Shown here one piece after another: positions 1 through 8,260 of a stretch of 39,221 nucleotides of DNA. Under the pieces are notes generated by a model. That model was not told the DNA's origin. It saw only the letters and a list, made by a program, of their open reading frames with translations, and made no database searches. Origin of the DNA: CAVALG01 sp963656085 (GTDB lineage: Bacteria > Bacillota > Clostridia > Oscillospirales > Acutalibacteraceae); contig CAVKHV010000008.1 in the NCBI GenBank assembly GCA_963656085.1, positions 1-39,221 on the forward strand, read 5' to 3'. A program made the translations under genes and the position numbers. Position 1 is the stretch's first letter; every line of letters begins with the position of its first letter.

Positions 1-82
1 ACAAAATTGATACATATTTATATGCAAGTTTACACTGATACGCAGAATTTGCGGTTCAGGCAAAAAATTTTTTCCGTATCAC

Positions 83-111
83 TTGACATTTTACGAGTTT
101 TTTCATAATAT
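83..111 (+). promoter_or_regulatory. Putative sigma-A promoter of the pot operon
   Basis: A consensus -35 TTGACA (83-88) is followed after 17 bp by TAATAT (106-111). Transcription would start near 118 and leave a leader of about 170 nt before potA. Positions 1-288 hold no gene I can support. Two short GC-rich palindromes of the form CGCAGAA..TGCG occur in this stretch (41-54 and 169-182); the second lies in the leader. Confidence 0.5.
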
Positions 112-288
112 TTATATTGCATATTTGCATCTGTGTTGAAAAAGCAATATGATAGCTTACGACTGTAACGCAGAACTTTGCGCGTTATATAAAACCTTTG
201 CGGGGTCTTAAAGCATAAATATTGCGGGTATCGCGCAGGGCTGTATAGCTTTCGCGGCACTTGAGTGTCCGCAAAGGGGGATGCTGAC

Positions 289-1413
289 ATGCATAACAAT
301 AAAATAATTGACCTTAAAAACATTACCGTTTCGTTTGACGATGAGGTTGTTCTGGATAATTTCAGCCTCTATATTTCCGACAAAGAGTTCATTACTCTGC
401 TCGGTCCGTCGGGTTGCGGTAAGACAACCACTTTACGGCTTATTGCCGGGTTCCTGGACCCGGACAGCGGCGAAGTTATTTTTGAGGGCAAAAAAATCAA
501 TGGTGTTCCGGCATATAAGCGTCAGGTAAACACCATTTTTCAGCGTTATGCCCTTTTCCCGCATTTGAATGTTTATGATAACATTGCTTTCGGTTTAAGG
601 GTGAAAAAAGCACCGGAAAAAGAGATAAAACAACGCGTTTACGAAATGCTGAATCTTGTTAATCTGGCAGGATATGAAAAGCGAAGTATTGATAAACTTT
701 CCGGCGGACAACAGCAGCGCGTTGCAATTGCACGCGCGGTAATAAACAGACCTAAAGTGCTTTTGCTTGACGAACCGCTTGCGGCGCTTGACCTTAAACT
801 GCGTAAAGATATGCAGATTGAACTTAAAAAAATTCAGCAAAGCCTGGGTATTACTTTTATATTTGTTACGCACGACCAGGAAGAAGCGCTTGCAATGAGC
901 GATACGGTCGTTGTAATGAATGAGGGCAAAATTCAGCAAATAGGCTCACCGATCGATATATATAACGAGCCCAAAAACGCCTTCGTTGCCGATTTTATCG
1001 GTGAAAGCAATATACTCGACGGAATTATGAAAAAAGATTTGCTTGTAAAATTCTCAGGCAAAGATTTTGTTTGCATTGATAAAGGGTTTGATACAAACGA
1101 AGAGGTCGACGTGGTTATCCGACCCGAGGACGTAGACATTGTCAGCCCGGATAACGGTATGCTTACGGGGACTGTTACCGAGGTAACGTTCAAAGGTGTT
1201 CACTTTGAGATAATTGTTGACATAAACGGTTTTAAGTGGATGATCCAAACGACCGATGAACACCGAGTGGGCGATAATGTCGGTCTCAGCATCGACCCGG
1301 ACGCAATACACATTATGAAAAAATCCGAGTATTCGGGTATGTTTGGAGATTATTCGACCTACAGTGAAGAAATGGAAGAAATGAACGAGGCACCGGAGGA
1401 GGATGAAGAATGA
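289..1413 (+). CDS. potA: Spermidine/putrescine ABC transporter, ATP-binding protein PotA
   Basis: This is the ATPase that powers polyamine uptake on the cytoplasmic face of the membrane. Visible motifs are Walker A GPSGCGKTT (about residues 39-47), the Q-loop FQRYALFPH, the ABC signature LSGGQQQR (about 137) and Walker B VLLLDEPLAALD, followed by a C-terminal TOBE-type regulatory region. The length of 374 residues is normal for PotA. I chose the ATG at 289 because AAAGGGGG (273-280) sits 8 nt before it; an upstream GTG at 265 would bury that site inside the gene. The stop overlaps the potB start (ATGA), so translation is probably coupled. The C-terminus is very acidic, rich in Glu and Met. 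Confidence 0.95.
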   Translation: MHNNKIIDLKNITVSFDDEVVLDNFSLYISDKEFITLLGPSGCGKTTTLRLIAGFLDPDSGEVIFEGKKINGVPAYKRQVNTIFQRYALFPHLNVYDNIAFGLRVKKAPEKEIKQRVYEMLNLVNLAGYEKRSIDKLSGGQQQRVAIARAVINRPKVLLLDEPLAALDLKLRKDMQIELKKIQQSLGITFIFVTHDQEEALAMSDTVVVMNEGKIQQIGSPIDIYNEPKNAFVADFIGESNILDGIMKKDLLVKFSGKDFVCIDKGFDTNEEVDVVIRPEDVDIVSPDNGMLTGTVTEVTFKGVHFEIIVDINGFKWMIQTTDEHRVGDNVGLSIDPDAIHIMKKSEYSGMFGDYSTYSEEMEEMNEAPEEDEE

Positions 1414-2228
1414 AACCGTCTTTCGGAAGAAAACTTATAAACGCCCCTTATATCGTTTGGTCCGCAATATTCATTGTAGTACCGCTGTTTATTGTGTTAT
1501 ATTACACATTTTCGGACGGTAACGGCGGATTCACAGTGCAGAATCTGTATACACTTAAAGATTATAAGGGCGTGTTTTTGACATCTATTATATACGCCGC
1601 GATTGCCTCACTTATATGCTTGCTGTTGGCGTATCCGTTTTCATATCTGTTGACAAAATCATCGATCCGCTCGCAAAAAATGATGATTCTGCTTGTAATG
1701 ATGCCGATGTGGATGAATTTACTTATAAAGACATATTCCTGGACTGTTATTCTTGACAACAGCGGCGTGCTGAACAAACTGCTTTCATTTATCGGCATAG
1801 GCAAGGTGCATTTTATGGGCACGCCGTTTGCTGTTATACTCGGTATGGTGTATGACTTTATGCCGTATATGATACTGCCGATATACACGACAATGTCAAA
1901 AATCGATAAATCGCTTTATGAAGCAAGCGAAGACCTCGGTGCAAATGCATCCGCAACACTCAGAAGGGTGGTTATGCCTTTAAGTATGCCCGGAGTTATA
2001 TCCGGTATAACAATGGTATTTGTTCCGTCCGTCAGCACATTTTACATCTCTCAGAAACTCGGTAACGGTATGATTCTTTTAGCCGGTGATGTTATAGAAA
2101 ACCAGTTTAAAATACCTAACTATCCGCTCGGTGCGGCAATGTCGCTTGTTCTTATGGTATTTATACTTATAAGTATGACGATAATGAACCGCTTTACCGA
2201 CGCAGACGACGGGAGTGTGATCGTATGA
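1410..2228 (+). CDS. potB: Spermidine/putrescine ABC transporter permease PotB
   Basis: This is the first permease subunit of the polyamine importer, 272 residues with about six membrane segments. The EAA loop that docks on the ATPase is visible as EASEDLGANASATLRRVVMP (about residues 171-190). The start overlaps the potA stop by 4 nt, and the stop overlaps the potCD start in the same way, so the three genes form one tightly coupled operon. The family call is secure. Substrate choice among spermidine, putrescine and related polyamines cannot be read from the sequence. Confidence 0.94.
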   Translation: MKPSFGRKLINAPYIVWSAIFIVVPLFIVLYYTFSDGNGGFTVQNLYTLKDYKGVFLTSIIYAAIASLICLLLAYPFSYLLTKSSIRSQKMMILLVMMPMWMNLLIKTYSWTVILDNSGVLNKLLSFIGIGKVHFMGTPFAVILGMVYDFMPYMILPIYTTMSKIDKSLYEASEDLGANASATLRRVVMPLSMPGVISGITMVFVPSVSTFYISQKLGNGMILLAGDVIENQFKIPNYPLGAAMSLVLMVFILISMTIMNRFTDADDGSVIV

Positions 2229-4141
2229 AAACACTGCGGAGAATTTTTATCGGATTAATGCTCGTTTTTATGTATGCCCCGCTGCTTGTAATGATGCTGT
2301 TTTCCTTTAACAGTTCCAAAAGCACCGCCGTATTTTCGGGATTTTCTCTTAAATGGTACCAACAGTTAATGTACGACAGCGAGTCGATTGCCGCATTGCA
2401 GAATACCCTTATCCTTGCAATACTTTCGGCAATTATTGCAACAGTGCTGGGAACGCTGGCTGCGGTCGGAATATACAAAATGAAGAGGGGTATTGCCAAA
2501 CGCACCGTCACTGCCGTTACAAACATACCTATGATGGCGCCGGATATTGTAACCGGTGTTTCGCTTATGCTTCTGTTTGTATTTTTCGCGCAGTTGGTAG
2601 GTTCAAAAAACGCCTTGGGTTTTTGGACGATACTTTTCGCACATATCACATTCAATCTGCCGTATGTTATTCTGAATGTTATGCCTAAGCTCAGGCAAAC
2701 CGGTTCCCAACTTTCCGAAGCCGCCGAAGATTTGGGCTGCACGCCTATAAAGGCATTTTTCAAGGTAACGCTGCCTGCAATTTACCCCGGCGTTTTCACA
2801 GGGTTTATTATGTCCTTTACACTTTCATTGGATGATTTCGTTATAAGTTATTTCACATCGGGTTCGGCATTCCAAACCCTACCGATACGCATTTTTTCTA
2901 TGACGAAAAAAACGGTGAAACCGACGATGTATGCCCTGTCGACCATTATATTCATAACGGTTTTGGTGCTTTTGATCCTTATAAATCTTTCGCAAAACGA
3001 AGAGCGCCGTTCACGTGTGCGTACAAAACTTATGCGCGCCTTATCCATAACCGTCGCCGTTGTTATAGCGACAAGTATGGTCGGCGTTTCTATAGTCAGC
3101 CGTTCGCTTAAAAACACCGGCATCAGCACCGAAAGCACATACTCAAGAGATCTTGCCGGAACGACACTTAACGTATACAACTGGGGTGAATATATATCCG
3201 ACGGCAGTGATGACACCCTTGATGTTAATGCGGCATTTGAGCGCATAACCGGAATAAAGGTGAATTACACAAACTTTGAAAGCAACGAAGAAATGTATGC
3301 AAAAATCAAAGCGGGCGGTACACCGTATGATATTGTTATCCCGTCGGATTATATGATCGCGCGCATGGCGGATGAAAAGATGCTGCGCAAAATCGATATC
3401 TCAAAAATAGAGAATTATAAATATATTGACGATTCGTACAAAAATCTGTATTTCGACCCGGAAAACAAATTTTCTGTTCCGTATAATGTCGGCATGGTCG
3501 GCATAATATACAACAAAAAAATGGTTGATACCGAAATAGATTCTTGGGACGCACTGTTTGACAGTAAATACAAAGGAAACATTCTTACATTCAACAATCC
3601 GCGCGACGCATTTGCAATTGCACAATTCGACCTCGGCATTGATGTAAACACAACCGATAAGTCGGAATGGGATAGAGCCGCCGACCGTTTGATTGAACAA
3701 AATTCGGTATTACAGGCGCGTGTTATGGATGAAATATTCAATAAAATGGAATCAGGCAATGCCGCTTTGGCACCGTATTACGCGGGCGATTATTACACCA
3801 TGAAAGAAGTCAATCCCGACCTTGAATTTGTTTACCCGAAAGAAGGAACCAACATATTTGTTGATTCCGTATGCATACCGGACAGTTGCCAAAATTATGA
3901 AGCCGCGCTTATGTATATTAATTTCCTTTTAGAGCCGGAGGTGGCGTTGGCAAATGCAGAATATATTTGTTACGCTTCCCCCAACACATCGGTAATAAAT
4001 AACGACAACTATACATACAAGGGTGACCCTATACTCTACCCGCCCGACGAAGTTAAGAAAAACACAAAATATTTCCATAACCTTGATTCCGAAACAAGAG
4101 ATTACTACGAAAATCTGTGGACAAAGGTTCGCCTTTCGTAA
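2225..4141 (+). CDS. potCD: PotC-PotD fusion: polyamine permease with tethered substrate-binding domain
   Basis: One continuous 638-residue frame carries both the second permease and the substrate-binding protein. Residues 1 to about 262 are PotC, with six membrane segments and an EAA loop at about 165-184 (EAAEDLGCTPIKAFFKVTLP). Residues about 270-290 form one more hydrophobic helix. From about 312 a complete PotD domain follows, starting TLNVYNWGEYISDG and ending near the C-terminus. The extra helix would hold PotD on the outer face, replacing the usual lipoprotein anchor. No separate potD is present, so the fusion is probably the only binding protein of this importer. Similar fusions are known in Clostridia. 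Confidence 0.93.
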   Translation: MKTLRRIFIGLMLVFMYAPLLVMMLFSFNSSKSTAVFSGFSLKWYQQLMYDSESIAALQNTLILAILSAIIATVLGTLAAVGIYKMKRGIAKRTVTAVTNIPMMAPDIVTGVSLMLLFVFFAQLVGSKNALGFWTILFAHITFNLPYVILNVMPKLRQTGSQLSEAAEDLGCTPIKAFFKVTLPAIYPGVFTGFIMSFTLSLDDFVISYFTSGSAFQTLPIRIFSMTKKTVKPTMYALSTIIFITVLVLLILINLSQNEERRSRVRTKLMRALSITVAVVIATSMVGVSIVSRSLKNTGISTESTYSRDLAGTTLNVYNWGEYISDGSDDTLDVNAAFERITGIKVNYTNFESNEEMYAKIKAGGTPYDIVIPSDYMIARMADEKMLRKIDISKIENYKYIDDSYKNLYFDPENKFSVPYNVGMVGIIYNKKMVDTEIDSWDALFDSKYKGNILTFNNPRDAFAIAQFDLGIDVNTTDKSEWDRAADRLIEQNSVLQARVMDEIFNKMESGNAALAPYYAGDYYTMKEVNPDLEFVYPKEGTNIFVDSVCIPDSCQNYEAALMYINFLLEPEVALANAEYICYASPNTSVINNDNYTYKGDPILYPPDEVKKNTKYFHNLDSETRDYYENLWTKVRLS

Positions 4142-4148
4142 TAACGTG

Positions 4149-4187
4149 AACAACGGCTGAATGTGCTTTGCACATTCAGCCGTTGTT
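4149..4187. terminator. Perfect 18-bp inverted repeat between convergent genes
   Basis: Two perfect 18-nt arms (4149-4166 and 4170-4187) enclose a 3-nt loop. The repeat lies between the stops of potCD (+) and the XerD-like gene (-), where a two-way terminator is expected. Neither side has a long T-run, so termination strength is uncertain; the hairpin may also act as an mRNA 3' stabiliser. Confidence 0.6.
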
Positions 4188-4206
4188 ACATAGTTATATG
4201 TCCGTT

Positions 4207-5091
4207 TTATCTTGCCATAGGATGATATTTTTTATATGACGCCGTATAGCGGTTACGCAGCACCTCTGCATATATTTTTGTAGAGGAAAGGTCACTGTGT
4301 CCTAATATTTCTTTAACATCTTCAAGCGGTGCGCCGTTTTGCAGCAAATGCGCCGCAAAAGAATGTCTTAAAGTATGCGGCGTTATATCTTTTGTAATTT
4401 TTGCGGCAGCGGCATATTGTTTAATTATTTTCCAAAAGCCTTGCCTTGTCATAGGATCGCCGTTCATATTGGTAAAGAAATTCACAGTGCTGTCATCGGT
4501 GACAACAACCTTTCTGACCTCGTAATAATACTTATTAAGCAAATTTGCCGCTTCGGGATATAACGGAATTATGCGACCGTTTTTTCCGGCGGTTATATGT
4601 ATAACTCCAAGTTCAAGATTGACATCGGTAACTTTAAGCAATATAAGTTCGGTTACTTTAATCCCGGTTGCATACAAAAGTTCAAGCATCGCCTTATCAC
4701 GGCATCCTTTAAGGGAAGTTATATCGGGTTGTTCAAACAACAATTCGATCTCCCTGAAAGAAAGTATTTCCGGCAGTTTTTTAGTATGTTTTTGTATCTT
4801 AACATCCGTCACAGGAGATTTTTTCAGAACTTTAATATATACAAGAAACTTGTAATAACATCTAACCGAGGCGAGGGTTCTTGATTGGGTTGAATAGGAT
4901 TTGCCCTGTTTTTGCAGGTGTTTAATGAACGAGGAAATGAAAACTTCATCCGCTTTAAGCGGTGAAACGGACAGTCCCTGCAAAAAATCAAGATACAGAG
5001 AAAGATCGTGCATATAAGAAGTAAGGGTATTGTCAGAAACACCCTTAACCGTATTCAAATATACTCTGAATTCTTTACTGTAATCTTTCAT
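4207..5091 (-). CDS. XerD-like tyrosine recombinase
   Basis: This is a 294-residue tyrosine recombinase with an N-terminal SAM-like DNA-binding domain (about 1-90) and a C-terminal catalytic domain. By alignment with E. coli XerD I find beta-hairpin Lys170, His239 and Arg242 (PHTLRHSF), His265 (LGHSD) and the nucleophile Tyr274 (TKIYAEV). The first catalytic arginine, normally in TGLRVSEL, is replaced by Lys145 (TGIKVTEL). The gene follows spoIIM, which matches the spoIIM-(fur)-xerD order of B. subtilis, so it may serve chromosome-dimer resolution. The missing arginine makes full activity uncertain, and a second Xer protein may exist elsewhere. Confidence 0.85.
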   Translation of the reverse strand: MKDYSKEFRVYLNTVKGVSDNTLTSYMHDLSLYLDFLQGLSVSPLKADEVFISSFIKHLQKQGKSYSTQSRTLASVRCYYKFLVYIKVLKKSPVTDVKIQKHTKKLPEILSFREIELLFEQPDITSLKGCRDKAMLELLYATGIKVTELILLKVTDVNLELGVIHITAGKNGRIIPLYPEAANLLNKYYYEVRKVVVTDDSTVNFFTNMNGDPMTRQGFWKIIKQYAAAAKITKDITPHTLRHSFAAHLLQNGAPLEDVKEILGHSDLSSTKIYAEVLRNRYTASYKKYHPMAR

Positions 5092-5281
5092 TTTGCAATT
5101 CCCGTTTCTTAGGCAGACGGAAATAAACCGTCTTCACGCCTATAAATAATAATTTTCGCTCTTTATTGCCCCGGTATTTTGATACCGGCAGTATTGCCGA
5201 GTTCTCTGTCTTAACCGTTATATTATCGGGGTGCAGGCAAGACAATGAAAACGGCAGGTGAAACCCGCAAGGGTGTTATGG

Positions 5282-5908
5282 TTAAAAATTAAACAAACCT
5301 ATAAATGCTTTTGAAAGCAATGCGTCAAGAATAGCATACGCAATCACAGGTATAAGCATAATGACAAACTTAAAAAAGTAAACCTTAAACAGTTGTTTCA
5401 TTCCGGCAGCTGCGTCCGAACTTATATGCTGAAGCGTTTTCTTTGAAAATTCAAACGCATACTTTGACGCAGAGATTATTCCGAACAATATTATAAGCGC
5501 GGGGGCAACGACGACCAGGGCGCAAAAGCCAACTCCGGAAAGTGAATAGGAAATATAAATCAGGCTGATAAAAATTCCGTAAAACACTCCTATCGCCGAA
5601 AGAAAAAGCGGAACAAAGAGAACCCCGGTAACACCTAATCCAAACAAAAAGAATGCAAACAGGGTAACAAACCCCGTAAACAATGACTTGAGTAAAATAT
5701 CAAAAAAATTTCCCTTTAAACGTAAATTTAAAAAAGCGGAAATATACCTTTTTATTAAACCGACGGCAGTACCGTCAGCAGCCGTAGTATAAAAAACGCC
5801 GACCGTAAAAGCGGCAATAAACAGCGCAAAAAAAATAATTAATGATCTGCTTTCCGACAATTGAACCATTAATTTGTTCTTATTAAATTTAAAGATCTTT
5901 ATTTTCAT
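5282..5908 (-). CDS. spoIIM: Stage II sporulation protein M-like membrane protein
   Basis: This is a 208-residue integral membrane protein with about five hydrophobic segments, beginning with a basic stretch (MKIKIFKFNKNK). Its length and hydrophobic pattern fit SpoIIM, which with SpoIID and SpoIIP drives septal wall remodelling and engulfment in sporulation. Its place just upstream of a xerD-like gene supports the call. I chose the ATG at 5908 because GGAGGG lies 10 nt before it; the alternative ATG at 5926 overlaps that ribosome-binding site. The 190-bp gap to the recombinase holds a small hairpin (5171-5188) but no supported gene. Confidence 0.75.
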   Translation of the reverse strand: MKIKIFKFNKNKLMVQLSESRSLIIFFALFIAAFTVGVFYTTAADGTAVGLIKRYISAFLNLRLKGNFFDILLKSLFTGFVTLFAFFLFGLGVTGVLFVPLFLSAIGVFYGIFISLIYISYSLSGVGFCALVVVAPALIILFGIISASKYAFEFSKKTLQHISSDAAAGMKQLFKVYFFKFVIMLIPVIAYAILDALLSKAFIGLFNF

Positions 5909-5980
5909 ACCTGCTCGTCCCTCCATTTATAAAATAAATATGAGGTAAGATAAGCAATTATGCAAATTAAAAATCGAATA

Positions 5981-6144
5981 TTATGTAACCTTCTTAAATT
6001 CAACCGACACACTTAAAAGTGCGTATATTATTTATACTACAAGTAATTAATTATGTCAACCTTAATTTTTCACAAAGAAAAAATGTTATGTAAACTCATT
6101 ATGTTAACCACTTTATATTGTATTTCTAAAATATTATGTAAACT
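5981..6144. repeat. Five copies of a TTATGTNAACY repeat in the spoIIM/fabG intergenic region
   Basis: The 323-bp stretch 5909-6231 has no gene. It holds five near-identical 10-11-mers on the plus strand: TTATGTAACC (5981), TTATGTCAACC (6051), TTATGTAAACT (6086), TTATGTTAACC (6099) and TTATGTAAACT (6134). Start-to-start distances are 70, 35, 13 and 35 bp. Read on the minus strand they give RGTTKACATAA, and the 6051 copy overlaps the -35 box of the spoIIM promoter. They could be operator sites for an unknown regulator, or spare -35-like elements. Confidence 0.6.
6031..6059 (-). promoter_or_regulatory. Sigma-A promoter for spoIIM-xerD
   Basis: On the minus strand TTGACA (6059-6054) is followed after 17 bp by TATAAA (6036-6031). 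Transcription would start near 6024, giving a leader of about 115 nt before spoIIM. The -35 box lies within a copy of the local repeat. Confidence 0.6.
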
Positions 6145-6183
6145 ATCCATAGACATTTTGCAGATAAACATACCAAAAAAATA

Positions 6184-6212
6184 TTTAAAAATTTTTTATG
6201 ATATGATATAAT
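6184..6212 (+). promoter_or_regulatory. Putative promoter of fabG
   Basis: A consensus -10 TATAAT (6207-6212) lies 17 bp after a weak -35 TTTAAA (6184-6189). The start codon at 6232 follows closely, after the ribosome-binding site GAGGTGA, so the leader is very short. Confidence 0.45.
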
Positions 6213-6231
6213 AAACGTGAGGTGACGAAGT

Positions 6232-6963
6232 ATGAACAAAACAGTTTTAATAACAGGTGCGTCAAGCGGCATCGGTGCGGCAACCGCAATTCTCTTTGCC
6301 GAAAAAGGTTATAACGTTGCTATGAACTATAACTCGTCTGCCGCAGCTGCTAATATGCTCTGCTCTACCCTATCGGAAAACGGAAATGTTATGACAGTTA
6401 AGGCGGATATCTCAAAAATTAATGAGGTCGAAGCAATGGTGTCATCCGTTCGTTCAAAATTCGGGAAGATTGACATACTGATAAACAACGCAGGCATAGC
6501 GCAGCAAAAACTTTTCAATGATATTTCGCAAGAAGAATGGAACAAAATGCTGTCTGTAAATCTTACCGGTGCGTATAATTGCACAAGAGCGGTTATAAAC
6601 GGTATGATTAACCGGAAATACGGCGCTGTCGTCAATGTTTCATCAATATGGGGCGAAACGGGAGGTTCCTGTGAAGTTCATTACTCCGCCGCAAAGGCAG
6701 GATTGATCGGATTGACCAAATCGTTGGCCAAGGAAGTCGGGCCGAGCGGCATAAGGGTCAACTGCGTCACACCCGGAGTTATTGCAACAAATATAAATTC
6801 CCATCTTTCCGTTGAAGATCTGAACTCACTGGCCGATGAAACCCCTCTTTGCAGGCTTGGCACAGCGGAAGAAGTTGCAAAGGCTATCTATTTTCTCGCC
6901 TCTGACGATGCAAGCTTCATAACGGGGCAAATTTTAGGCGTCAACGGCGGTTTATATATTTAA
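6232..6963 (+). CDS. fabG: 3-oxoacyl-ACP reductase-like short-chain dehydrogenase FabG
   Basis: This is a 243-residue classical short-chain dehydrogenase. The cofactor loop TGASSGIG (8-15), the NNAG motif (85-88), Asn110, Ser138 and the catalytic YxxxK pair Tyr151/Lys155 are all present. The sequence is closest in style to FabG, which reduces 3-oxoacyl-ACP with NADPH in fatty acid elongation. It stands alone, with its own promoter and terminator and no fab genes nearby, so another SDR substrate is possible. The ribosome-binding site GAGGTGA precedes the ATG well. Confidence 0.8.
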   Translation: MNKTVLITGASSGIGAATAILFAEKGYNVAMNYNSSAAAANMLCSTLSENGNVMTVKADISKINEVEAMVSSVRSKFGKIDILINNAGIAQQKLFNDISQEEWNKMLSVNLTGAYNCTRAVINGMINRKYGAVVNVSSIWGETGGSCEVHYSAAKAGLIGLTKSLAKEVGPSGIRVNCVTPGVIATNINSHLSVEDLNSLADETPLCRLGTAEEVAKAIYFLASDDASFITGQILGVNGGLYI

Positions 6964-6980
6964 TCCGTATAAACGCTGTA

Positions 6981-7027
6981 AAAACACGGTTCGGGACTCG
7001 TTAAGAGACCTGAACCGTGTTTTTTAA
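6981..7027. terminator. Bidirectional Rho-independent terminator
   Basis: Arms 6981-6992 and 7012-7023 pair perfectly (core AACACGGTTC / GAACCGTGTT). T-runs follow on both strands: six T after the plus-strand stem, and five T on the minus strand. It separates the convergent genes fabG and apgM and should serve both. Confidence 0.85.
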
Positions 7028-7045
7028 TTTATTCGACTTTATGCT

Positions 7046-8260
7046 TTATTCTTTTTCCAACAGTTTAAGCATCATTGAAGGGCCGAACTCAACAAAATTA
7101 CCGGTAGCTTCGGCAGATTTTTCACAGAATTTATCAACACCCACATATTTTTTTGTGCTGTCATATATCATAAACGGCACGGGTGAATTCGTATGCGTGC
7201 GAATATCAAGCGGAGTGGGATGGTCGGGCATTACAAGCACCCTGTAATCGTGATAATTTTCCCCGAGAAAATCAAGCAGCGGTGTAAGCACCTTGCTGTC
7301 TATCAATTCTATGGCTTTCACCTTATTTGCTGTTTCTCCCCTGTGACCGCACTCATCGGGTGCTTCAACATGCATATACACAAGATCAGCCCCGTCGTTA
7401 TACAGTCTTTTTGCCGCTTCGACCTTACCTTCAAAATCAGTGTCAATATATCCTGTAGCGCCCGGAACTTCGGGAACGTCCATATCTGCCCCTTTTCCGA
7501 TACCTTTAAGAAGGTCAACAGCCGAAACAACACCGCAGCGAACGCCGAATTTTTCCTTAAAATTCTGCAATGACGGACGTGTTCCTTCGCCCCACAACCA
7601 AATTGAGTTTGCGGGTCTTTTACCTTCACTTACTCTTTTTAAATTAACGGGATGAGCAGAAAGAATGTCGTAGGATTTCTTCATCATATCAATAAGCGGT
7701 TTTGCCGTTTCAGCCGTGCTCAGGTACTCGCCGATAACACGCCCGCTGATATCGTGCGGCGGCGTCATTGTACCGAGTTTTGCAGTACCGTTGGCAACAA
7801 TCAAACAATGACGATATGCAACGCCTGCATAGAATTTATATGTATCATTTGCAAACGCGTCGTTAACCGCATCAATGAGTTGCTTCGCTTCATCTGTTGA
7901 AATGTCACCGCCGCAATAGTCTACCATTGTTTTTTCGCTGTAATCGGCTTCGTCAGAGAGCGTCACAAGGTTACAGCGCAGCGCAACATCCGTATCTTTC
8001 ATATCTATACCGATGCTGAGCGCCTCAAGCGGTGAACGTCCCGTATAGCAAACGAGCGGATCATATCCCATAACCGAAAGGTTGGCGACATCGCTGCCGG
8101 GTTTTAATCCGTCAGCCACCGTTTTAACTGTGCCCACTTCAGCGAACTTCGCAATCGCATCCATCGTAGGTTTATCGGCTGCCTGCATAGGCGTCATATT
8201 ATTAAGTGAATTCACCGGCCTGTCAGCCATTCCGTCACAAAGCATAACTAAATATTTCAT
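7046..8260 (-). CDS. apgM: Cofactor-independent phosphoglycerate mutase, archaeal (ApgM) type, or related homoserine-kinase-like protein
   Basis: This 404-residue member of the alkaline phosphatase superfamily starts MKYLVMLCDGMADRPV. The metal-binding Asp of LCDGMAD, the GSDVANLSVMGYDP segment with the expected catalytic Ser, and the late HVEAPDECGHRG and MPDHPTP metal motifs are visible. ApgM interconverts 3- and 2-phosphoglycerate in glycolysis. A close bacterial subgroup has been proposed to act as homoserine kinase, and the sequence alone does not separate the two. The start overlaps the upstream HAD gene stop (ATGA), which places it in the dacF-HAD-apgM transcript. Confidence 0.8.
   Translation of the reverse strand: MKYLVMLCDGMADRPVNSLNNMTPMQAADKPTMDAIAKFAEVGTVKTVADGLKPGSDVANLSVMGYDPLVCYTGRSPLEALSIGIDMKDTDVALRCNLVTLSDEADYSEKTMVDYCGGDISTDEAKQLIDAVNDAFANDTYKFYAGVAYRHCLIVANGTAKLGTMTPPHDISGRVIGEYLSTAETAKPLIDMMKKSYDILSAHPVNLKRVSEGKRPANSIWLWGEGTRPSLQNFKEKFGVRCGVVSAVDLLKGIGKGADMDVPEVPGATGYIDTDFEGKVEAAKRLYNDGADLVYMHVEAPDECGHRGETANKVKAIELIDSKVLTPLLDFLGENYHDYRVLVMPDHPTPLDIRTHTNSPVPFMIYDSTKKYVGVDKFCEKSAEATGNFVEFGPSMMLKLLEKE

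Noticed and set aside
265..288. GTG start that would extend PotA by 8 residues
   Set aside because: The purine-rich ribosome-binding site at 273-280 would lie inside the gene, and the ATG at 289 fits it well.
30..323. Minus-strand frame of 97 codons with a hydrophobic start
   Set aside because: It overlaps the pot promoter, leader and the start of potA, lacks a ribosome-binding site and resembles nothing I know.
5075..5275. Open minus-strand frame of about 66 codons between spoIIM and the XerD-like gene, ending inside the recombinase start
   Set aside because: It has no ATG and no ribosome-binding site; only the last 20 codons follow a GTG. Composition of the first part does not look coding.
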